Assembly: GCF_014648315.1 (NCBI RefSeq)
Contig: NZ_BMQW01000007.1
Location: 160,013-224,012 of the forward strand
Origin: Shewanella ulleungensis
GTDB taxonomy: Bacteria; Pseudomonadota; Gammaproteobacteria; Enterobacterales; Shewanellaceae
DNA length: 64,000 nucleotides
Reading direction: 5' to 3'
Each line of letters starts with the position of its first letter. The first letter of the stretch is position 1. This document shows positions 16,971-30,514 of the stretch, piece after piece. The notes below the pieces were generated by a model that worked only from the letters and a program-made list of their open reading frames with translations, did not search any database and had not been told where the DNA came from. The position numbers and the translations under genes are program-made.

Positions 16971-18020
16971 TTATTGCTTTTTATGCCAGTTTTCGGGTAG
17001 TTCTACTTGCGACCACAAATCTTTGCATAACATTTCAGGCTGATGCCAATCGCCCTTTTTTAACCAATCAACTAACGCATTACCCACTTGCGGATAAGCA
17101 ATCGGATTAGGCGATGATGACTTAAGCCAGCGCTTTAATATTACAGAATCTAGGCTTTCCATGCTCTCGGCCGCGGCCAATAATTGCAGCGCTGCGACAT
17201 TCGCTAATTGCTCAAATTGCCCCATCAATGGTTTAACCAACAGCTTTTTACCTAACGTCATCGCCTCACTGGCTAATTCAAAGCCCGCATTACCAATCAC
17301 ACCTCCGCACTTGGACATATGTTGCTTAAACCCTTCTCGGTTAAAACCATGCCAATGAATATGCGGCCCAATACCTTTTAACGGCTTAGTACTGTGATAA
17401 ACAAAAAATTGATATTGGTCGAACGGCGTTAAAAATTCAACAATCTGATCGGGGTCCTCAAACGGTAAATAGACTAATATTTGGTGGCTATGATCGCCAC
17501 CACTCGCTGACACCTCAACAAAAGGCGGCAATATAGGAAACCCAAAATGATGCCAATGACAACCGAGTGAAATATCTACTGGTGCGAAACGATTCAGGAG
17601 CAATTCATTAAACCAATTTGTGCCTTGCTTAGGTACAGCGTGTTGCAATGCAGCTTGATGACTAATCGCAATCGACGGCACACTTTGCTGACGCGCAGCC
17701 CAAGCGGTAACAGGTTCAAAGTCATTTAATACAAGGTCGTAACCAGTTAACTCTAATTGCTTAATTTCAGAAAAAATATTAGTCATTAGATTTTGCTTGG
17801 CAGTTTGAGGCACATTAACTCGACCATTTTCAGTCATGAATGTCATGCCGTTACGAGTTTGGTAATCGCCAAAACATTGCATATCAAAGTACTGTTCAGA
17901 TGGGCGACCTGAAAATAAAAAGTCGACATCTATATTATGTTGACCAAGCGCTTTGGCCATCACTCGCGCACGACTAATATGGCCATTACCCGTACCTTGA
18001 ACCCCGTACAAAATTTTCAT
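16971..18020 (-). CDS. MJ1255/VC2487-family glycosyltransferase
   Basis: A 349-residue GT-B-like protein. The N-terminus MKILYGVQGTGNGHISRA is the family signature. NAGFELASEAMTLGKKLLVKP (about residues 244-264) resembles the nucleotide-sugar binding site of MurG/UGT-type enzymes. No signal peptide. Substrates are not established for this family as far as I know. It lies 69 bp downstream of a PAP2 phosphatase on the same strand, suggesting shared transcription and a link to lipid or glycolipid metabolism (inference). Confidence 0.82.
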   Translation of the reverse strand: MKILYGVQGTGNGHISRARVMAKALGQHNIDVDFLFSGRPSEQYFDMQCFGDYQTRNGMTFMTENGRVNVPQTAKQNLMTNIFSEIKQLELTGYDLVLNDFEPVTAWAARQQSVPSIAISHQAALQHAVPKQGTNWFNELLLNRFAPVDISLGCHWHHFGFPILPPFVEVSASGGDHSHQILVYLPFEDPDQIVEFLTPFDQYQFFVYHSTKPLKGIGPHIHWHGFNREGFKQHMSKCGGVIGNAGFELASEAMTLGKKLLVKPLMGQFEQLANVAALQLLAAAESMESLDSVILKRWLKSSSPNPIAYPQVGNALVDWLKKGDWHQPEMLCKDLWSQVELPENWHKKQ

Positions 18021-18089
18021 ATAACGTAAATGTCCTCAACGTGTGAGTTGACTAGTATGATAACAATTAAGCTTCATGTACTTGCTTTG

Positions 18090-18605
18090 TTACAACATGA
18101 GTTGCTCAACCAACATAACAGAGCCCATCCCTAACCCTGCTCCGGCAATAATATCTAACGGGTAATGTACGCCTAGGCCAATTCGTGATGCCCCGACAAA
18201 ACACGCCCAAGCAAAGGCAATAGGTGCCAATGACGGAAAAACCACATGCACGACACTGGCAAACACAAACGCTCCAGCAGTATGACCAGACGGTAAGCTG
18301 AATTTATCAGACGGTTCAAAACCTGAGTCAAAATCGGCCAATGCATGGCAGGGACGATGACGCCTAATACTATTTTTTAGTAATAAATACAGCGGAAATT
18401 CAACAATAAAGCTGCCGAGCACTAAATTAAAAAATTGTTGCCCTTGAGGATGAAAAAACAATAATGCGACAGACCAATAAACATAGTATTGACCATCGCC
18501 AGTTGCAGACACGCGTTTAGCCGCTTGGCTTAGTTGGTTGTCTCGACTAAATTGCACTATCCAATAAAACCAATATTTATCTAACTCACTGATACTTATC
18601 TTCAT
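18090..18605 (-). CDS. PAP2-family membrane phosphatase
   Basis: A 171-residue inner-membrane phosphatase. The PAP2 triad is present: KNSIRRHRPCHA (motif 1), SLPSGHTAGAF (motif 2, catalytic His) and SRIGLGVHYPLDIIAG (motif 3). The start at 18605 is chosen because GGAG lies 6-7 bases upstream; an ATG four codons earlier overlaps that site. Likely substrates are phosphatidic acid, phosphatidylglycerophosphate or undecaprenyl pyrophosphate; sequence does not decide. Upstream of the glycosyltransferase on the same strand. Confidence 0.88.
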   Translation of the reverse strand: MKISISELDKYWFYWIVQFSRDNQLSQAAKRVSATGDGQYYVYWSVALLFFHPQGQQFFNLVLGSFIVEFPLYLLLKNSIRRHRPCHALADFDSGFEPSDKFSLPSGHTAGAFVFASVVHVVFPSLAPIAFAWACFVGASRIGLGVHYPLDIIAGAGLGMGSVMLVEQLML

Positions 18606-18787
18606 GCTTGACTCCATGCCAAACGCTGGGACATATTCAACCCGAGCAAGGTTATTTATTTGTTAACAAGTCAAATAGTAAAGAGGCGCAATGAATGCGA
18701 GGTGACAGTTAGCCTAAAGTTTTATGACAGTGAAATAGTGAATGATTTTCTATAGTAAACACAGCTTTGGATGAGGCGGTAAAAACA

Positions 18788-18822
18788 AAAACCTCCCAAA
18801 CATAAGCTTGAGAGGTTTTTTA
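18788..18822 (-). terminator. Terminator after the YgjV-like gene
   Basis: AAAACCTC (18788-18795) pairs with GAGGTTTT (18812-18819). Reading leftward, it is followed by T-rich sequence, so it suits the minus-strand gene ending at 18862. Confidence 0.65.
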
Positions 18823-18861
18823 TCGACTTAGTTAATATAACTAACTTCGTTAAACAGTCAT

Positions 18862-19110
18862 TTAGGCAGTTTGAGGTTGCAACTGTTTATTACGGTAAAT
18901 TTTAACTAAGTGATAAATATTAATACAGGCAACGAAGGCATTCATACCCGCGACTGGCCACGCTTCGATTGAATACCCGTAAGCAACAAAGAAAGAACAA
19001 CCCAGAAAATTTAAACATCTTAATAAAATGATGTCTTTCATCATCAAAGAAATAGCAACCATTACAGATGCTGCATATCCTAAGACTTCAATCATATCGA
19101 TATTTTCCAT
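18862..19110 (-). CDS. YgjV-family small inner-membrane protein
   Basis: An 82-residue membrane protein with about three hydrophobic segments (VLGYAASVMVAISLMM, LLRCLNFLGCSFFVAYGY, VAGMNAFVACINIYHLVKIY). This matches the Imp-YgjV family pattern of repeated membrane units, here in a half-length form. GAGG lies 5 bases before the ATG at 19110. Function of the family is unknown. It is single, with a short GC-rich hairpin (about 19153-19168) in its leader. Confidence 0.65.
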   Translation of the reverse strand: MENIDMIEVLGYAASVMVAISLMMKDIILLRCLNFLGCSFFVAYGYSIEAWPVAGMNAFVACINIYHLVKIYRNKQLQPQTA

Positions 19111-19493
19111 AAGAACCTCAATTTCAGGCTCTCTGCCTTCCGTAAGCGTAACGGGGGATCCATGCCCCTAAAGCTAGCATTAAATTTAAACTAACATTAA
19201 AAAACTTAGTAATATGCTAACAAAATGTCGGAGATAAATGTAATTAAAAAACGTATTAGGATGACCTAAATCAACATATATCGACTAATTGGTTCAAATT
19301 GAAAGAAAATTACTTCCAAAATTGATCCTTGTTCTGTATTTAGATTAATCAACTCATTTAATGCATTTACACAATATGTTGATTTACAACAATCGCGTGA
19401 TTGATAAGGCTTTTATTTTCGTAAAAAGCTCATATAATTCATTTATCTTTGCTTTACCCAGCAATTATCCTTGCTGCCTAACAGGAGTTAAAT
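19111..19493. other. Divergent intergenic region between YgjV-like gene and rraA
   Basis: No gene seen. Near the left end a GGGG-ATCCATG-CCCC hairpin (about 19154-19168) lies in the minus-strand leader. On the right a TATAAT (19433-19438) could be the rraA -10, though no good -35 stands 16-18 bases upstream of it. Confidence 0.45.
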
Positions 19494-19979
19494 ATGGAAT
19501 ACAACACCTCAGAACTCTGCGACATGTATATTGATGTAGTTGATGTCGTAGAACCAATGTTCAGTAACTATGGTGGTTGCAGCTCTTTCGGTGGCTCAAT
19601 CAGTACCATTAAATGTTTTGAAGATAACGGCCTGATTGCTGACGCTTTAGAAGAAGATGGTGAAGGCAAGGTACTATTAGTTGACGGTGGCGGGTCATTA
19701 AGACGCGCACTACTAGACGGTAGAATTGCAGAACTTGCTGTAGCAAACAACTGGGAAGGCATTATTATTTATGGTTCTGTGCGCGATGTTGACGCACTTG
19801 AAGAACTTGATATTGGTATTCAAGCCATTGCATCTATTCCTGTTGGTGCTGAAGGTAACGGTGTTGGTGAAGTTGAAATTCCGGTTAACTTTGGTGGGGT
19901 GACTTTCTTACCTGGCGACCACATTTATGCCGACAATACTGGAGTGATTTTATCTCCAGAACCGCTAGATATTGAATAA
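19494..19979 (+). CDS. rraA: RraA, inhibitor of RNase E
   Basis: A 161-residue ring-forming protein that binds RNase E and slows mRNA decay. Length equals E. coli RraA. Conserved stretches are [43 protein letters not shown] and [15 protein letters not shown]. An AACAGGAG-type ribosome binding site precedes the ATG. In enterics rraA is near menA; here it is followed by an unrelated hydrolase after a terminator. Confidence 0.95.
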   Translation: MEYNTSELCDMYIDVVDVVEPMFSNYGGCSSFGGSISTIKCFEDNGLIADALEEDGEGKVLLVDGGGSLRRALLDGRIAELAVANNWEGIIIYGSVRDVDALEELDIGIQAIASIPVGAEGNGVGEVEIPVNFGGVTFLPGDHIYADNTGVILSPEPLDIE

Positions 19980-20038
19980 TACCTAACCGATATCGAGTCG
20001 TTGCTAAACACATTATTGTAGCTGGCCGACAACCCATA

Positions 20039-20064
20039 AAAAACCAGCTATGCTGGTTTTTTTT
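20039..20064 (+). terminator. Terminator after rraA
   Basis: AAAACCAGC with GCTGGTTTT around a 3-base loop, then a run of eight T. It ends 27 bases before the next start. Confidence 0.85.
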
Positions 20065-20090
20065 ATGACTATTTTACAGTGAGGCATACT

Positions 20091-21119
20091 ATGTTTACTG
20101 CATTTACTGAACAACATTGTCAGAAATTGCTCAACATCAGAGCTAATGAGACTAAATTAGGTCAGCGGGTTTTACTGGCTAACGCTGAACTATCACTTGA
20201 GCAAAATGCACAATATGCCGCGTCACAGGGTGCTCGCTTTGCCATTTTTGCAATAACCGAAGATGTTGGGCCTCGGGCAAATTTAGGCCGTGCGGGTGCA
20301 AACGATGCCTTTAATGCGAGTGTCAGCCAATTTGTTAATCAGCAATCTAATCGTTTTTTAGACGGTAATGAGTGCGTTATCCTCGGACAAATCAGCCTAA
20401 TACCTTCACCAGAATCAACAGCCAGCATTGGTGAGCTTCGCCAAGCCACTGCAGAGCTAGACCAATTAGTCATCGAAGCAACAACCCATATATTACAAGC
20501 CGGATTAGAACCAATAGTGATTGGTGGCGGTCACAACAATGCATATGGTTTATTAATGGCAACCAAAGCCTATAACGGCTTACCGGTTGCGGCGGTAAAC
20601 CTAGATCCTCACAGTGATTTCAGACCGAGAGAAGGACGTCATAGCGGTAATGGTTTTAGTTATGCAGCCGCAAGCGGCGCATTAGATCACTATCATATTT
20701 TAGGGTTGCATGAACTGAAAAATACCGAGACCACACTTGAACAATTGAGCCTTTTTGGTGCCACATGGCATAGTTTTCAACAAATTTGGGTGCGCCGTGA
20801 ACTGCCACTCGAAATGGCTTTAAAGCACATTGCAAAAGGATTAAATCAAACTCAATTACCGGTCGCATTAGAGCTCGATGTTGACGCTATTGCCAATATG
20901 CCTAGTAGTGCCGCCACATTTGCCGGCATTCCGCTACTCGATGCCTGCCATTATGTGCACTATATCGCCAAACATTGCCCATGCAGTTATGTGCATTTTG
21001 CAGAGGCTGCACCAGCATGCCATCACGCGGGGCAAGACGCAGGTTATCGAGATGTTGGCCAAGGCCTTAGTGAGTTAATTTATGCTTATATTCAAGGGCG
21101 GCTAGCGCGCTTGAATTAG
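20091..21119 (+). CDS. Arginase-family hydrolase, formimidoylglutamase-like
   Basis: A 342-residue ureohydrolase-fold enzyme. The six expected Mn ligands are all visible: H148 in GGGHNN, D172/H174/D176 in NLDPHSDFR, and the two Asp of ELDVDAI. The first motif reads GGGHN rather than the usual GGDHS. The start at 20091 has GAGG 7 bases upstream. There are no hut genes beside it, so a role in histidine breakdown (HutG) is only one possibility; agmatinase or arginase activity cannot be excluded. Stands alone behind the rraA terminator. Confidence 0.72.
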   Translation: MFTAFTEQHCQKLLNIRANETKLGQRVLLANAELSLEQNAQYAASQGARFAIFAITEDVGPRANLGRAGANDAFNASVSQFVNQQSNRFLDGNECVILGQISLIPSPESTASIGELRQATAELDQLVIEATTHILQAGLEPIVIGGGHNNAYGLLMATKAYNGLPVAAVNLDPHSDFRPREGRHSGNGFSYAAASGALDHYHILGLHELKNTETTLEQLSLFGATWHSFQQIWVRRELPLEMALKHIAKGLNQTQLPVALELDVDAIANMPSSAATFAGIPLLDACHYVHYIAKHCPCSYVHFAEAAPACHHAGQDAGYRDVGQGLSELIYAYIQGRLARLN

Positions 21120-21320
21120 AATCCCCAGAAGCTATTCATTAAAGGCTAATTTTATGCTCTAATGCATGGCAATTTTTAGCCTTTGATAGCGACGTTAATC
21201 AGGGTTAATCGACGCGAGCACATTGCTGCGTGTTAAGATGATGTGACCCACTGAACGTGTATGCATGACAACTAATTGATTGTTGTCACACTCTAGCACT
21301 ACAGTGTTTCAGCAATCATT

Positions 21321-21360
21321 CGCAATGACTTACACTCGCTATTACTTACACTCGCAATGA
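21321..21360 (+). repeat. Short direct repeat upstream of ubiE
   Basis: ACTTACACTCGC occurs at 21328-21339 and 21344-21355, and CGCAATGA at 21321-21328 and 21353-21360. It looks like a small slippage duplication in the ubiE leader. Confidence 0.5.
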
Positions 21361-21387
21361 ATAATCGCACATTATAGGAATATACCG

Positions 21388-22143
21388 ATGTCTGAGGGCG
21401 AACCAAAGAACACTCATTTTGGATATAAAACCGTCGAAGCGGATAAAAAGGCTGATTTAGTCGCGGATGTGTTTCACTCTGTCGCTGCTAAATACGACAT
21501 TATGAATGACGTGATGTCTTTTGGTATTCACCGCTTTTGGAAGCGTCATACTATTGAAACGGCGGCAGCACGCCCAGGAATGAAAGTATTAGACCTCGCT
21601 GGCGGCACCGGTGATTTAACCGCTAAATTTTCGCATTTAGTTGGCGATCGTGGCCAAGTTGTACTTGCCGATATCAACGATTCGATGCTCAAAGTGGGCC
21701 GCACTAAACTGCGAGATAAAGGCATAGTGAATAACGTGAGTTACGTACAAGCCAATGCTGAAGCATTACCTTTTCCAGACAACCACTTCGACATTATTAC
21801 CATTGCATTTGGTTTACGTAATGTGACCGATAAAGATGCGGCATTACGCTCAATGCAACGTGTATTAAAACCAGGTGGTAAACTGTTAGTACTGGAGTTT
21901 TCAACGCCTAAGCATGAATTAATGCGCAAAGTTTACGACATGTATAGCTTTAAAGTGTTGCCAAAAATGGGCGAACTGATCACTAAAGATGCCGACAGCT
22001 ATGAATACCTAGCGGAGTCGATTCGCATGCATCCCGATCAAGAAACCCTGAAGCAAATGATGGTCGACGCCGGATTTGAACAGGTTGACTACACCAACAT
22101 GACCGATGGTGTTGTGGCATTGCACAAAGGTTATAAGTTCTAA
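21388..22143 (+). CDS. ubiE: Ubiquinone/menaquinone C-methyltransferase
   Basis: UbiE is the SAM-dependent C-methylase shared by ubiquinone and menaquinone synthesis. It has 251 residues, as in E. coli. Signatures are [36 protein letters not shown] and the C-terminal [11 protein letters not shown]. First gene of a run ubiE-ubiJ-ubiB, overlapping ubiJ by one base (TAATG). Confidence 0.97.
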   Translation: MSEGEPKNTHFGYKTVEADKKADLVADVFHSVAAKYDIMNDVMSFGIHRFWKRHTIETAAARPGMKVLDLAGGTGDLTAKFSHLVGDRGQVVLADINDSMLKVGRTKLRDKGIVNNVSYVQANAEALPFPDNHFDIITIAFGLRNVTDKDAALRSMQRVLKPGGKLLVLEFSTPKHELMRKVYDMYSFKVLPKMGELITKDADSYEYLAESIRMHPDQETLKQMMVDAGFEQVDYTNMTDGVVALHKGYKF

Positions 22144-22763
22144 TGGTGCCCAATCAGTTTGCTTTGTTAGTTTGTGCGGCTATCGAAACCGGTTTTAATC
22201 GATTACCGCCACAAGCTAAAGATGATTATGCTAGGCAGAAATCATTGCATGGTAAGGTGATTTGTATTCAGCTAAGCCAGTTAAGCTGGCCTATTTACTT
22301 AATCTTTGCCAAGCAAATCCAGGTCATGAGTTATTACGAAGGTGATGTCGCGGTTACCGTTAATGCCGATGCATCAACCCTTTATAAATTAACCGAAGGG
22401 GCTAATTTAACTGAGTTGATTAAACAAGATAAACTCAGCCTCGATGGTGATATCCAGCTTTTACAAAGCCTTAGTCACTACTTACACAATATTCATTTCG
22501 ATTTTGCTGAACCTTTATCTCGCTATATTGGTGATGCTCCAACTCATAAATTAGTTACTGGCGTAAAGCAATTCGGTCAAGAAGTGAAGCAAGTCATGCA
22601 AAAAACTCGCTCGCATATCAGCCAATTGACAACAGAAGAGTATCGCCTCGCACCACACAAAATTGAGATGCTGCATTTCCGTGATAATCTCGAAGAGCTA
22701 GTAAGCCAAACTGAACGTATCGAAGCTAAAATAGCCAAATTAAGAGAGCAAATAATTCAATGA
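22143..22763 (+). CDS. ubiJ: UbiJ, SCP2-domain ubiquinone biosynthesis accessory factor
   Basis: A 206-residue protein in the conserved ubiE-ubiJ-ubiB slot. It has an SCP2-like lipid-binding domain (about 30-120) and a C-terminal helix that looks coiled-coil ([24 protein letters not shown]). In E. coli UbiJ binds ubiquinone intermediates and helps assemble the Ubi complex. It overlaps both neighbours, so translation is coupled. Confidence 0.92.
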   Translation: MVPNQFALLVCAAIETGFNRLPPQAKDDYARQKSLHGKVICIQLSQLSWPIYLIFAKQIQVMSYYEGDVAVTVNADASTLYKLTEGANLTELIKQDKLSLDGDIQLLQSLSHYLHNIHFDFAEPLSRYIGDAPTHKLVTGVKQFGQEVKQVMQKTRSHISQLTTEEYRLAPHKIEMLHFRDNLEELVSQTERIEAKIAKLREQIIQ

Positions 22764-24409
22764 CATTTGCAAGTATCAGGCGTGGTTACCATGTCATTAA
22801 AACCATATTGCATTTTGGCTTAGATGACCTCATCCCTCGACACAAAAAGCCTTGGTATTTTGTCATTTTACGTAATGGCTTATTTTGGGTGCGTAACAAA
22901 CACAAAAATAAGTCCGCTGCCGAGCGTTTAAAATTAGCCATGCAGGAGTTAGGACCGGTTTATATTAAGCTGGGACAAATGCTATCGACTCGTCGAGATC
23001 TACTCGACGATGAATGGGCTTATCAACTCGCCATGCTACAAGACAGAGTGCCACCGTTTGATTCGTCCTTGGCTCGCGAAGCAATAGAAGCTGAGCTTGG
23101 CGCCCCTATCGACACCTATTTCGATGACTTTGATGATACTCCATTAGCGTCAGCCTCTATTTCGCAAGTGCATACCGCCATTTTAAAATCCAACGGTAAA
23201 GACGTCGTTCTTAAAGTGCTTCGCCCTAATGTTGAGCAGCAAATCTTAGCTGATCTGCAATTGATGACTCAAACAGCTAATCTGCTTGAAGCGATACTCG
23301 GTGAAGGGAATCGCCTTCGCCCCGCAGAAGTCATTGAAGATTACCAAACCACAATTTTAGGTGAGCTCAATCTTAAACTTGAAGCCCTTAATGCAATAAA
23401 ACTTCGCAATAACTTTATCGATTCAAACGCACTATATGTGCCTTTTGTTTACGAAGAACACAGCTACGAACGCTTAATGGTAATGGAGCGCATTTACGGG
23501 ATTCCAGTATCCGACACAGAAGCACTGCGAGCTCAAGGTACTAATTTTAAATTATTGGCAGAACGTGGCGTAGAGCTGTTTTTTACCCAAGTATTTCGCG
23601 ATAACTTTTTTCATGCCGACATGCACCCAGGTAACATTTTTATTAGCCGAGAACACCCTGATGACCCATTTTATATTGGCTTAGACTGCGGGATTATGGG
23701 CACGTTAACAGAAGTGGATAAGCGCTACCTTGCGGAGAATTTTTTAGCCTTTTTTAATCGTGACTATCATCGCATCGCACAACTCTATATTGAATCGGGC
23801 TGGGTATCAGAACACACCGATATCATTGCCTTTGAACAGGCCGTAAAAGTAGTATGCGAGCCAATGTTTAATAAGCCATTAGACGAGATTTCATTTGGTC
23901 ATGTATTGTTAGAACTATTTCGTACCGCGCGCCATTTTGACATCGTAGTGCAACCACAACTGGTATTACTTGAAAAAACCCTCCTTTACATCGAAGGGTT
24001 AGGTCGTCAGTTATATCCGCAACTCGACTTATGGCAAACTGCCAAACCATTTCTTGAAAATTGGATGTCAGAACAAGTAGGCCCTAAAGCCATGTTCAAC
24101 AAGGTAAAATCTAATGCGCCATTTTGGGCAGACAAATTACCTGAGTTCCCAGAGCTGATTTATGACAACTTAAAACTGGGACGAAAACTACTCGGCACCC
24201 AGCAACAGATGTTAGATAAGTACTTGCGCTATCAACAAAAATCACACAAGAGTAATTACCTGCTGATCACATCTGCAGTATTGTTGATCTGTGGCACAAT
24301 TTTATTATCTCAAAACGCTACACTATGGCCTGCGTATACCTGTATAGGTGCGGGTGTATTAATTTGGGCAGTTGGATGGCGATCTAGGCCAAAGAATCGT
24401 AAATTTTAG
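22760..24409 (+). CDS. ubiB: UbiB, ADCK/ABC1 atypical kinase for ubiquinone synthesis
   Basis: A 549-residue membrane-bound protein of the ADCK family needed for ubiquinone synthesis. Family hallmarks are the KxGQ region ([15 protein letters not shown]), the Ala-rich nucleotide loop (ASASISQVH), [10 protein letters not shown] and [10 protein letters not shown] with the catalytic Asp. Two C-terminal membrane helices (about 500-540) anchor it. It overlaps ubiJ by 4 bases. tatA begins 110 bp downstream. Confidence 0.96.
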   Translation: MTFASIRRGYHVIKTILHFGLDDLIPRHKKPWYFVILRNGLFWVRNKHKNKSAAERLKLAMQELGPVYIKLGQMLSTRRDLLDDEWAYQLAMLQDRVPPFDSSLAREAIEAELGAPIDTYFDDFDDTPLASASISQVHTAILKSNGKDVVLKVLRPNVEQQILADLQLMTQTANLLEAILGEGNRLRPAEVIEDYQTTILGELNLKLEALNAIKLRNNFIDSNALYVPFVYEEHSYERLMVMERIYGIPVSDTEALRAQGTNFKLLAERGVELFFTQVFRDNFFHADMHPGNIFISREHPDDPFYIGLDCGIMGTLTEVDKRYLAENFLAFFNRDYHRIAQLYIESGWVSEHTDIIAFEQAVKVVCEPMFNKPLDEISFGHVLLELFRTARHFDIVVQPQLVLLEKTLLYIEGLGRQLYPQLDLWQTAKPFLENWMSEQVGPKAMFNKVKSNAPFWADKLPEFPELIYDNLKLGRKLLGTQQQMLDKYLRYQQKSHKSNYLLITSAVLLICGTILLSQNATLWPAYTCIGAGVLIWAVGWRSRPKNRKF

Positions 24410-24519
24410 CTAGCACTAATTTATTAGACGTTCATAATACTTAAAGAATTGGATGGTATTGTGTACTCCTAAGATAACGTTTTACAAAAACCATTTTTTA
24501 TTTAAAGAGGATAATCTTC

Positions 24520-24765
24520 ATGGGCGGCATCAGTATTTGGCAGCTTCTAATCGTTGCGTTAATTGTCATTTTATTATTTGGTACTAAAAAATTACGCTCA
24601 TTGGGCGGTGATTTAGGTGGGGCAGTAAAAGGCTTTAAAAATGCCATGTCTCCAGAAGATGAGAAAAAATCGATAGAAGACAAAGATCAAGAAATAAACC
24701 AAACGGCAGCGACTTCGCAACAAGCAGCTGAAAAGCAACCTGAATCTAAAGATAAACAGGCGTAA
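24520..24765 (+). CDS. tatA: Twin-arginine translocase subunit TatA
   Basis: An 81-residue TatA. The N-terminal membrane helix (about 4-21) ends in the FG hinge (LLFGTKKL), followed by an amphipathic helix ([15 protein letters not shown]) and a charged, disordered tail. It multimerises to form the export pore for folded proteins. tatB starts 6 bases later. Likely Tat cargo in Shewanella includes respiratory enzymes. Confidence 0.96.
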   Translation: MGGISIWQLLIVALIVILLFGTKKLRSLGGDLGGAVKGFKNAMSPEDEKKSIEDKDQEINQTAATSQQAAEKQPESKDKQA

Positions 24766-25185
<420 letters not shown>

Positions 25186-25188
25186 TTC

Positions 25189-25941
25189 ATGTCACAACAG
25201 CAACCGCTTATCAGCCATTTGCTTGAATTACGCAACAAATTGCTAAAAGCTATTGGCAGTGTGTTACTCGTATTCATTTCGATTGTGTATTGGGCAAATG
25301 ATATTTATCACTATATTGCACTACCGCTAATGCGCTCACTGCCTGAAACTGGCAGCATGATTGCAACAGACGTAGCTGCACCGTTTTTTGCTCCTTTTAA
25401 ACTGACATTAGTACTCGCATTTTTTATTGCTATTCCTTATGTGCTCTATCAAATTTGGTCATTTGTAGCGCCAGGGTTATACAAGCATGAAAAGCGCTTA
25501 GTTGTTCCTTTACTGACGAGTAGCACCTTGTTATTTTATTTGGGCATCGCATTTGCTTATTACATCGTGTTCCCTGTTGTATTTGGCTTTTTCACCAGTG
25601 TTGCACCTGAAGGTGTACAAGTAGCAACGGATATCAGCAGTTACCTAAGCTTTATTCTGAAGTTATTTTTTGCCTTTGGTTTAGCCTTTGAAATCCCAGT
25701 CGCCGTGGTTTTATTATGTTGGGCTGGCGTCACTACACCAGATGAACTGCGGGCAAAACGTCCTTACATTGTAGTGGGTGCGTTTGTGATTGGTATGCTG
25801 CTAACACCTCCTGATATTATTTCTCAGACTATGCTTGCGATACCAATGCTGTTATTGTTTGAAGGCGGTTTAATAGCTGCACGTTTTTACAGTAAAAAAG
25901 AAGAAGATGACGTGCCAGAGAACGAGCACGCTGATAGCTAA
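25189..25941 (+). CDS. tatC: Twin-arginine translocase subunit TatC
   Basis: A 250-residue polytopic TatC with six membrane helices. Signatures are [14 protein letters not shown] at the cytosolic N-terminus, [13 protein letters not shown] in the periplasmic/cytosolic loop region, and [11 protein letters not shown]. TatC binds the twin-Arg signal. Terminator follows immediately. Confidence 0.97.
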   Translation: MSQQQPLISHLLELRNKLLKAIGSVLLVFISIVYWANDIYHYIALPLMRSLPETGSMIATDVAAPFFAPFKLTLVLAFFIAIPYVLYQIWSFVAPGLYKHEKRLVVPLLTSSTLLFYLGIAFAYYIVFPVVFGFFTSVAPEGVQVATDISSYLSFILKLFFAFGLAFEIPVAVVLLCWAGVTTPDELRAKRPYIVVGAFVIGMLLTPPDIISQTMLAIPMLLLFEGGLIAARFYSKKEEDDVPENEHADS

Positions 25942-25943
25942 AT

Positions 25944-25968
25944 AAAATGGCCTTAATTGGCCATTTTT
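25944..25968 (+). terminator. Terminator after tatC
   Basis: AAAATGGCC (25944-25952), loop TTAATT, GGCCATTTT (25959-25967), then T/A. Separates the tat operon from the next gene. Confidence 0.82.
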
Positions 25969-25995
25969 AGCTAGACAAATAATAAGGAAGAAACA

Positions 25996-26550
25996 ATGCG
26001 TTTATGTTTAATTGCGACTGGTATTTTGTTGATGTCAGTTAATGCACAAGCTAACCCTCAACTCGGCGAACAATTGTCTGTTTGTGCAACCAAAACGAAT
26101 AATGCTGAACGCTTAAGTTGTTATGACCAGCTCGCAGCCAATGCAAAAACAAGTACAGAATTCACTACTACACCAACCTTGGTTAAGCCAACAGAAATGG
26201 CTAAAGCACCGATAATGGTTGAACCAGTGGTAGCAAATGTGACACCAGCATCACCCATTGCGACACCAAAAGCGGCACCAGAACTTAACGTTGAAGATTT
26301 TGGTTTGCAGAAAAAAGTCATCGAGGATGAAGTTGATAAACTTTACTTTACTGTTGCTAAAGTAGCTAAATCTGCCAGCGGCGCAATTATTATTACTTTA
26401 GACAATGGTCAGGTTTGGCAGCAAACTAATGCTGAACGTTACAAAGTGAAAAAGGGCCAAAATGTTTATATTGAAACAGGTGCTTTAAACTCATTTTTGC
26501 TTGGAAGTGATGAGCGAAATGCTACCACCCGAGTGAAACGACTAAAATAG
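25996..26550 (+). CDS. Exported hypothetical protein with LSCYD motif
   Basis: A 184-residue protein with a Sec signal (MRLCLIATGILLMSVNAQA). The mature N-terminus has two Cys about 18 residues apart (SVCATKTNNAERLSCYDQLA), a pattern common in small proteobacterial exported proteins. A Pro/Ala/Thr-rich linker follows, and then a small C-terminal beta-domain (ITLDNGQVWQQTNAERYKVKKGQNVYIETG). I recognise the pattern but no function. Lies between tatC and tatD, 17 bp before tatD. Confidence 0.75.
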   Translation: MRLCLIATGILLMSVNAQANPQLGEQLSVCATKTNNAERLSCYDQLAANAKTSTEFTTTPTLVKPTEMAKAPIMVEPVVANVTPASPIATPKAAPELNVEDFGLQKKVIEDEVDKLYFTVAKVAKSASGAIIITLDNGQVWQQTNAERYKVKKGQNVYIETGALNSFLLGSDERNATTRVKRLK

Positions 26551-26567
26551 CCAGTGCTATTACTTCT

Positions 26568-27382
26568 ATGACTCAATACATCGACATCGCGGTTAACCTA
26601 CTAAGTGAAAGGTTAAGACACGACATTGACTCAATCATTAATGATGCGGCGAAACACCATGTTTCGCCGTTAATTGTTATTGGTAGCGATTTAGATGAAA
26701 GCGCTGAAGCCTGCGCCGTTAGTCAACAATATCCACAACAACTATTCAGTACTGCGGGCGTTCACCCACATCAAGCCTCGAGTTGGGATTCACAAAGCAG
26801 CAATAAGCTTAAACAACTGGCTTTGCAACCAAATGTTGTCGCTATTGGAGAATGTGGCCTCGACTATAATCGTGACTTTTCACCGAGACCTGCTCAACGG
26901 CAAGCTTTTGCAGCACAGTTAGCGTTGGCCTGTGAGCTTAATATGCCGGTATTAATGCACTGCCGTGATGCTCATCAAGATTTTATAGCCATAGTTAATG
27001 AACATAGAAGTGCCTTACCGAAAGGCTTACTCCATTGCTTTACTGGTACTAAAGATGAGCTAGAAGCCTGTTTAATATCTGACTTATATATTGGTATTAC
27101 CGGGTGGATATGCGATGAACGTCGTGGACAAGAGCTCGCACAGTTAGTGCCGCTTATCCCTAACAACCGCATTATGGCTGAAACTGACAGCCCATATTTA
27201 TTGCCACGCAGCATGCGACCTAAGCCCAAATCCAGCAAGAATTTGCCGCAATATTTACCCTATATTGTTCAAGTCATGGCGCAACTCCGTCAGCAACCAG
27301 AAACTGAACTGGCGAAATATTGCTTTCAAAACAGCTGTAATTTTTTTGGGCTACCAATTCCCCTGAAGAGGGGAGAAGACTA

Positions 27383-27383
<1 letters not shown>
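26568..27383 (+). CDS. tatD: TatD-family metal-dependent DNase
   Basis: A 271-residue TIM-barrel hydrolase (TatD_DNase). Metal ligands are visible in MTQYIDIAVNL (family usually HxH at this site; here DIA), GVHPHQ, IGECGLDYNRD, LMHCRDAH, LLHCFTG and ETDSPYL. The first HxH motif appears altered to IDIAVN, as in E. coli TatD. Known activity is 3'-5' exonuclease; it is not needed for Tat export despite the name. It overlaps the diguanylate cyclase start by one base. Confidence 0.92.
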
Positions 27384-30333
<2,950 letters not shown>

Positions 30334-30368
30334 TATCAATTGTTCAATTTAGTTTCAATTATAAAAAA

Positions 30369-30404
30369 TAAAGCCAATCACCTTGATGATTGGCTTTATT
30401 TTTT
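30369..30404 (+). terminator. Terminator after hemB
   Basis: TAAAGCCAATCA (30369-30380) with TGATTGGCTTTA (30387-30398), a perfect 12-bp stem, then six T. Confidence 0.88.
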
Positions 30405-30514
30405 AGTGATCTACCTAGCATCAAGACCATCTTAGCCTTAACAGAACCTTATTAGCATGATTGAATACACTCAAGCATTTTCCTAAGTATTCTCTTCTTA
30501 AGTGAGGCATTATC

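Noticed and set aside
19150..19170. Mini-ykkC-like riboswitch in the YgjV-like leader
   Set aside because: Only one convincing hairpin and no ACGR loops; not enough to call a riboswitch.
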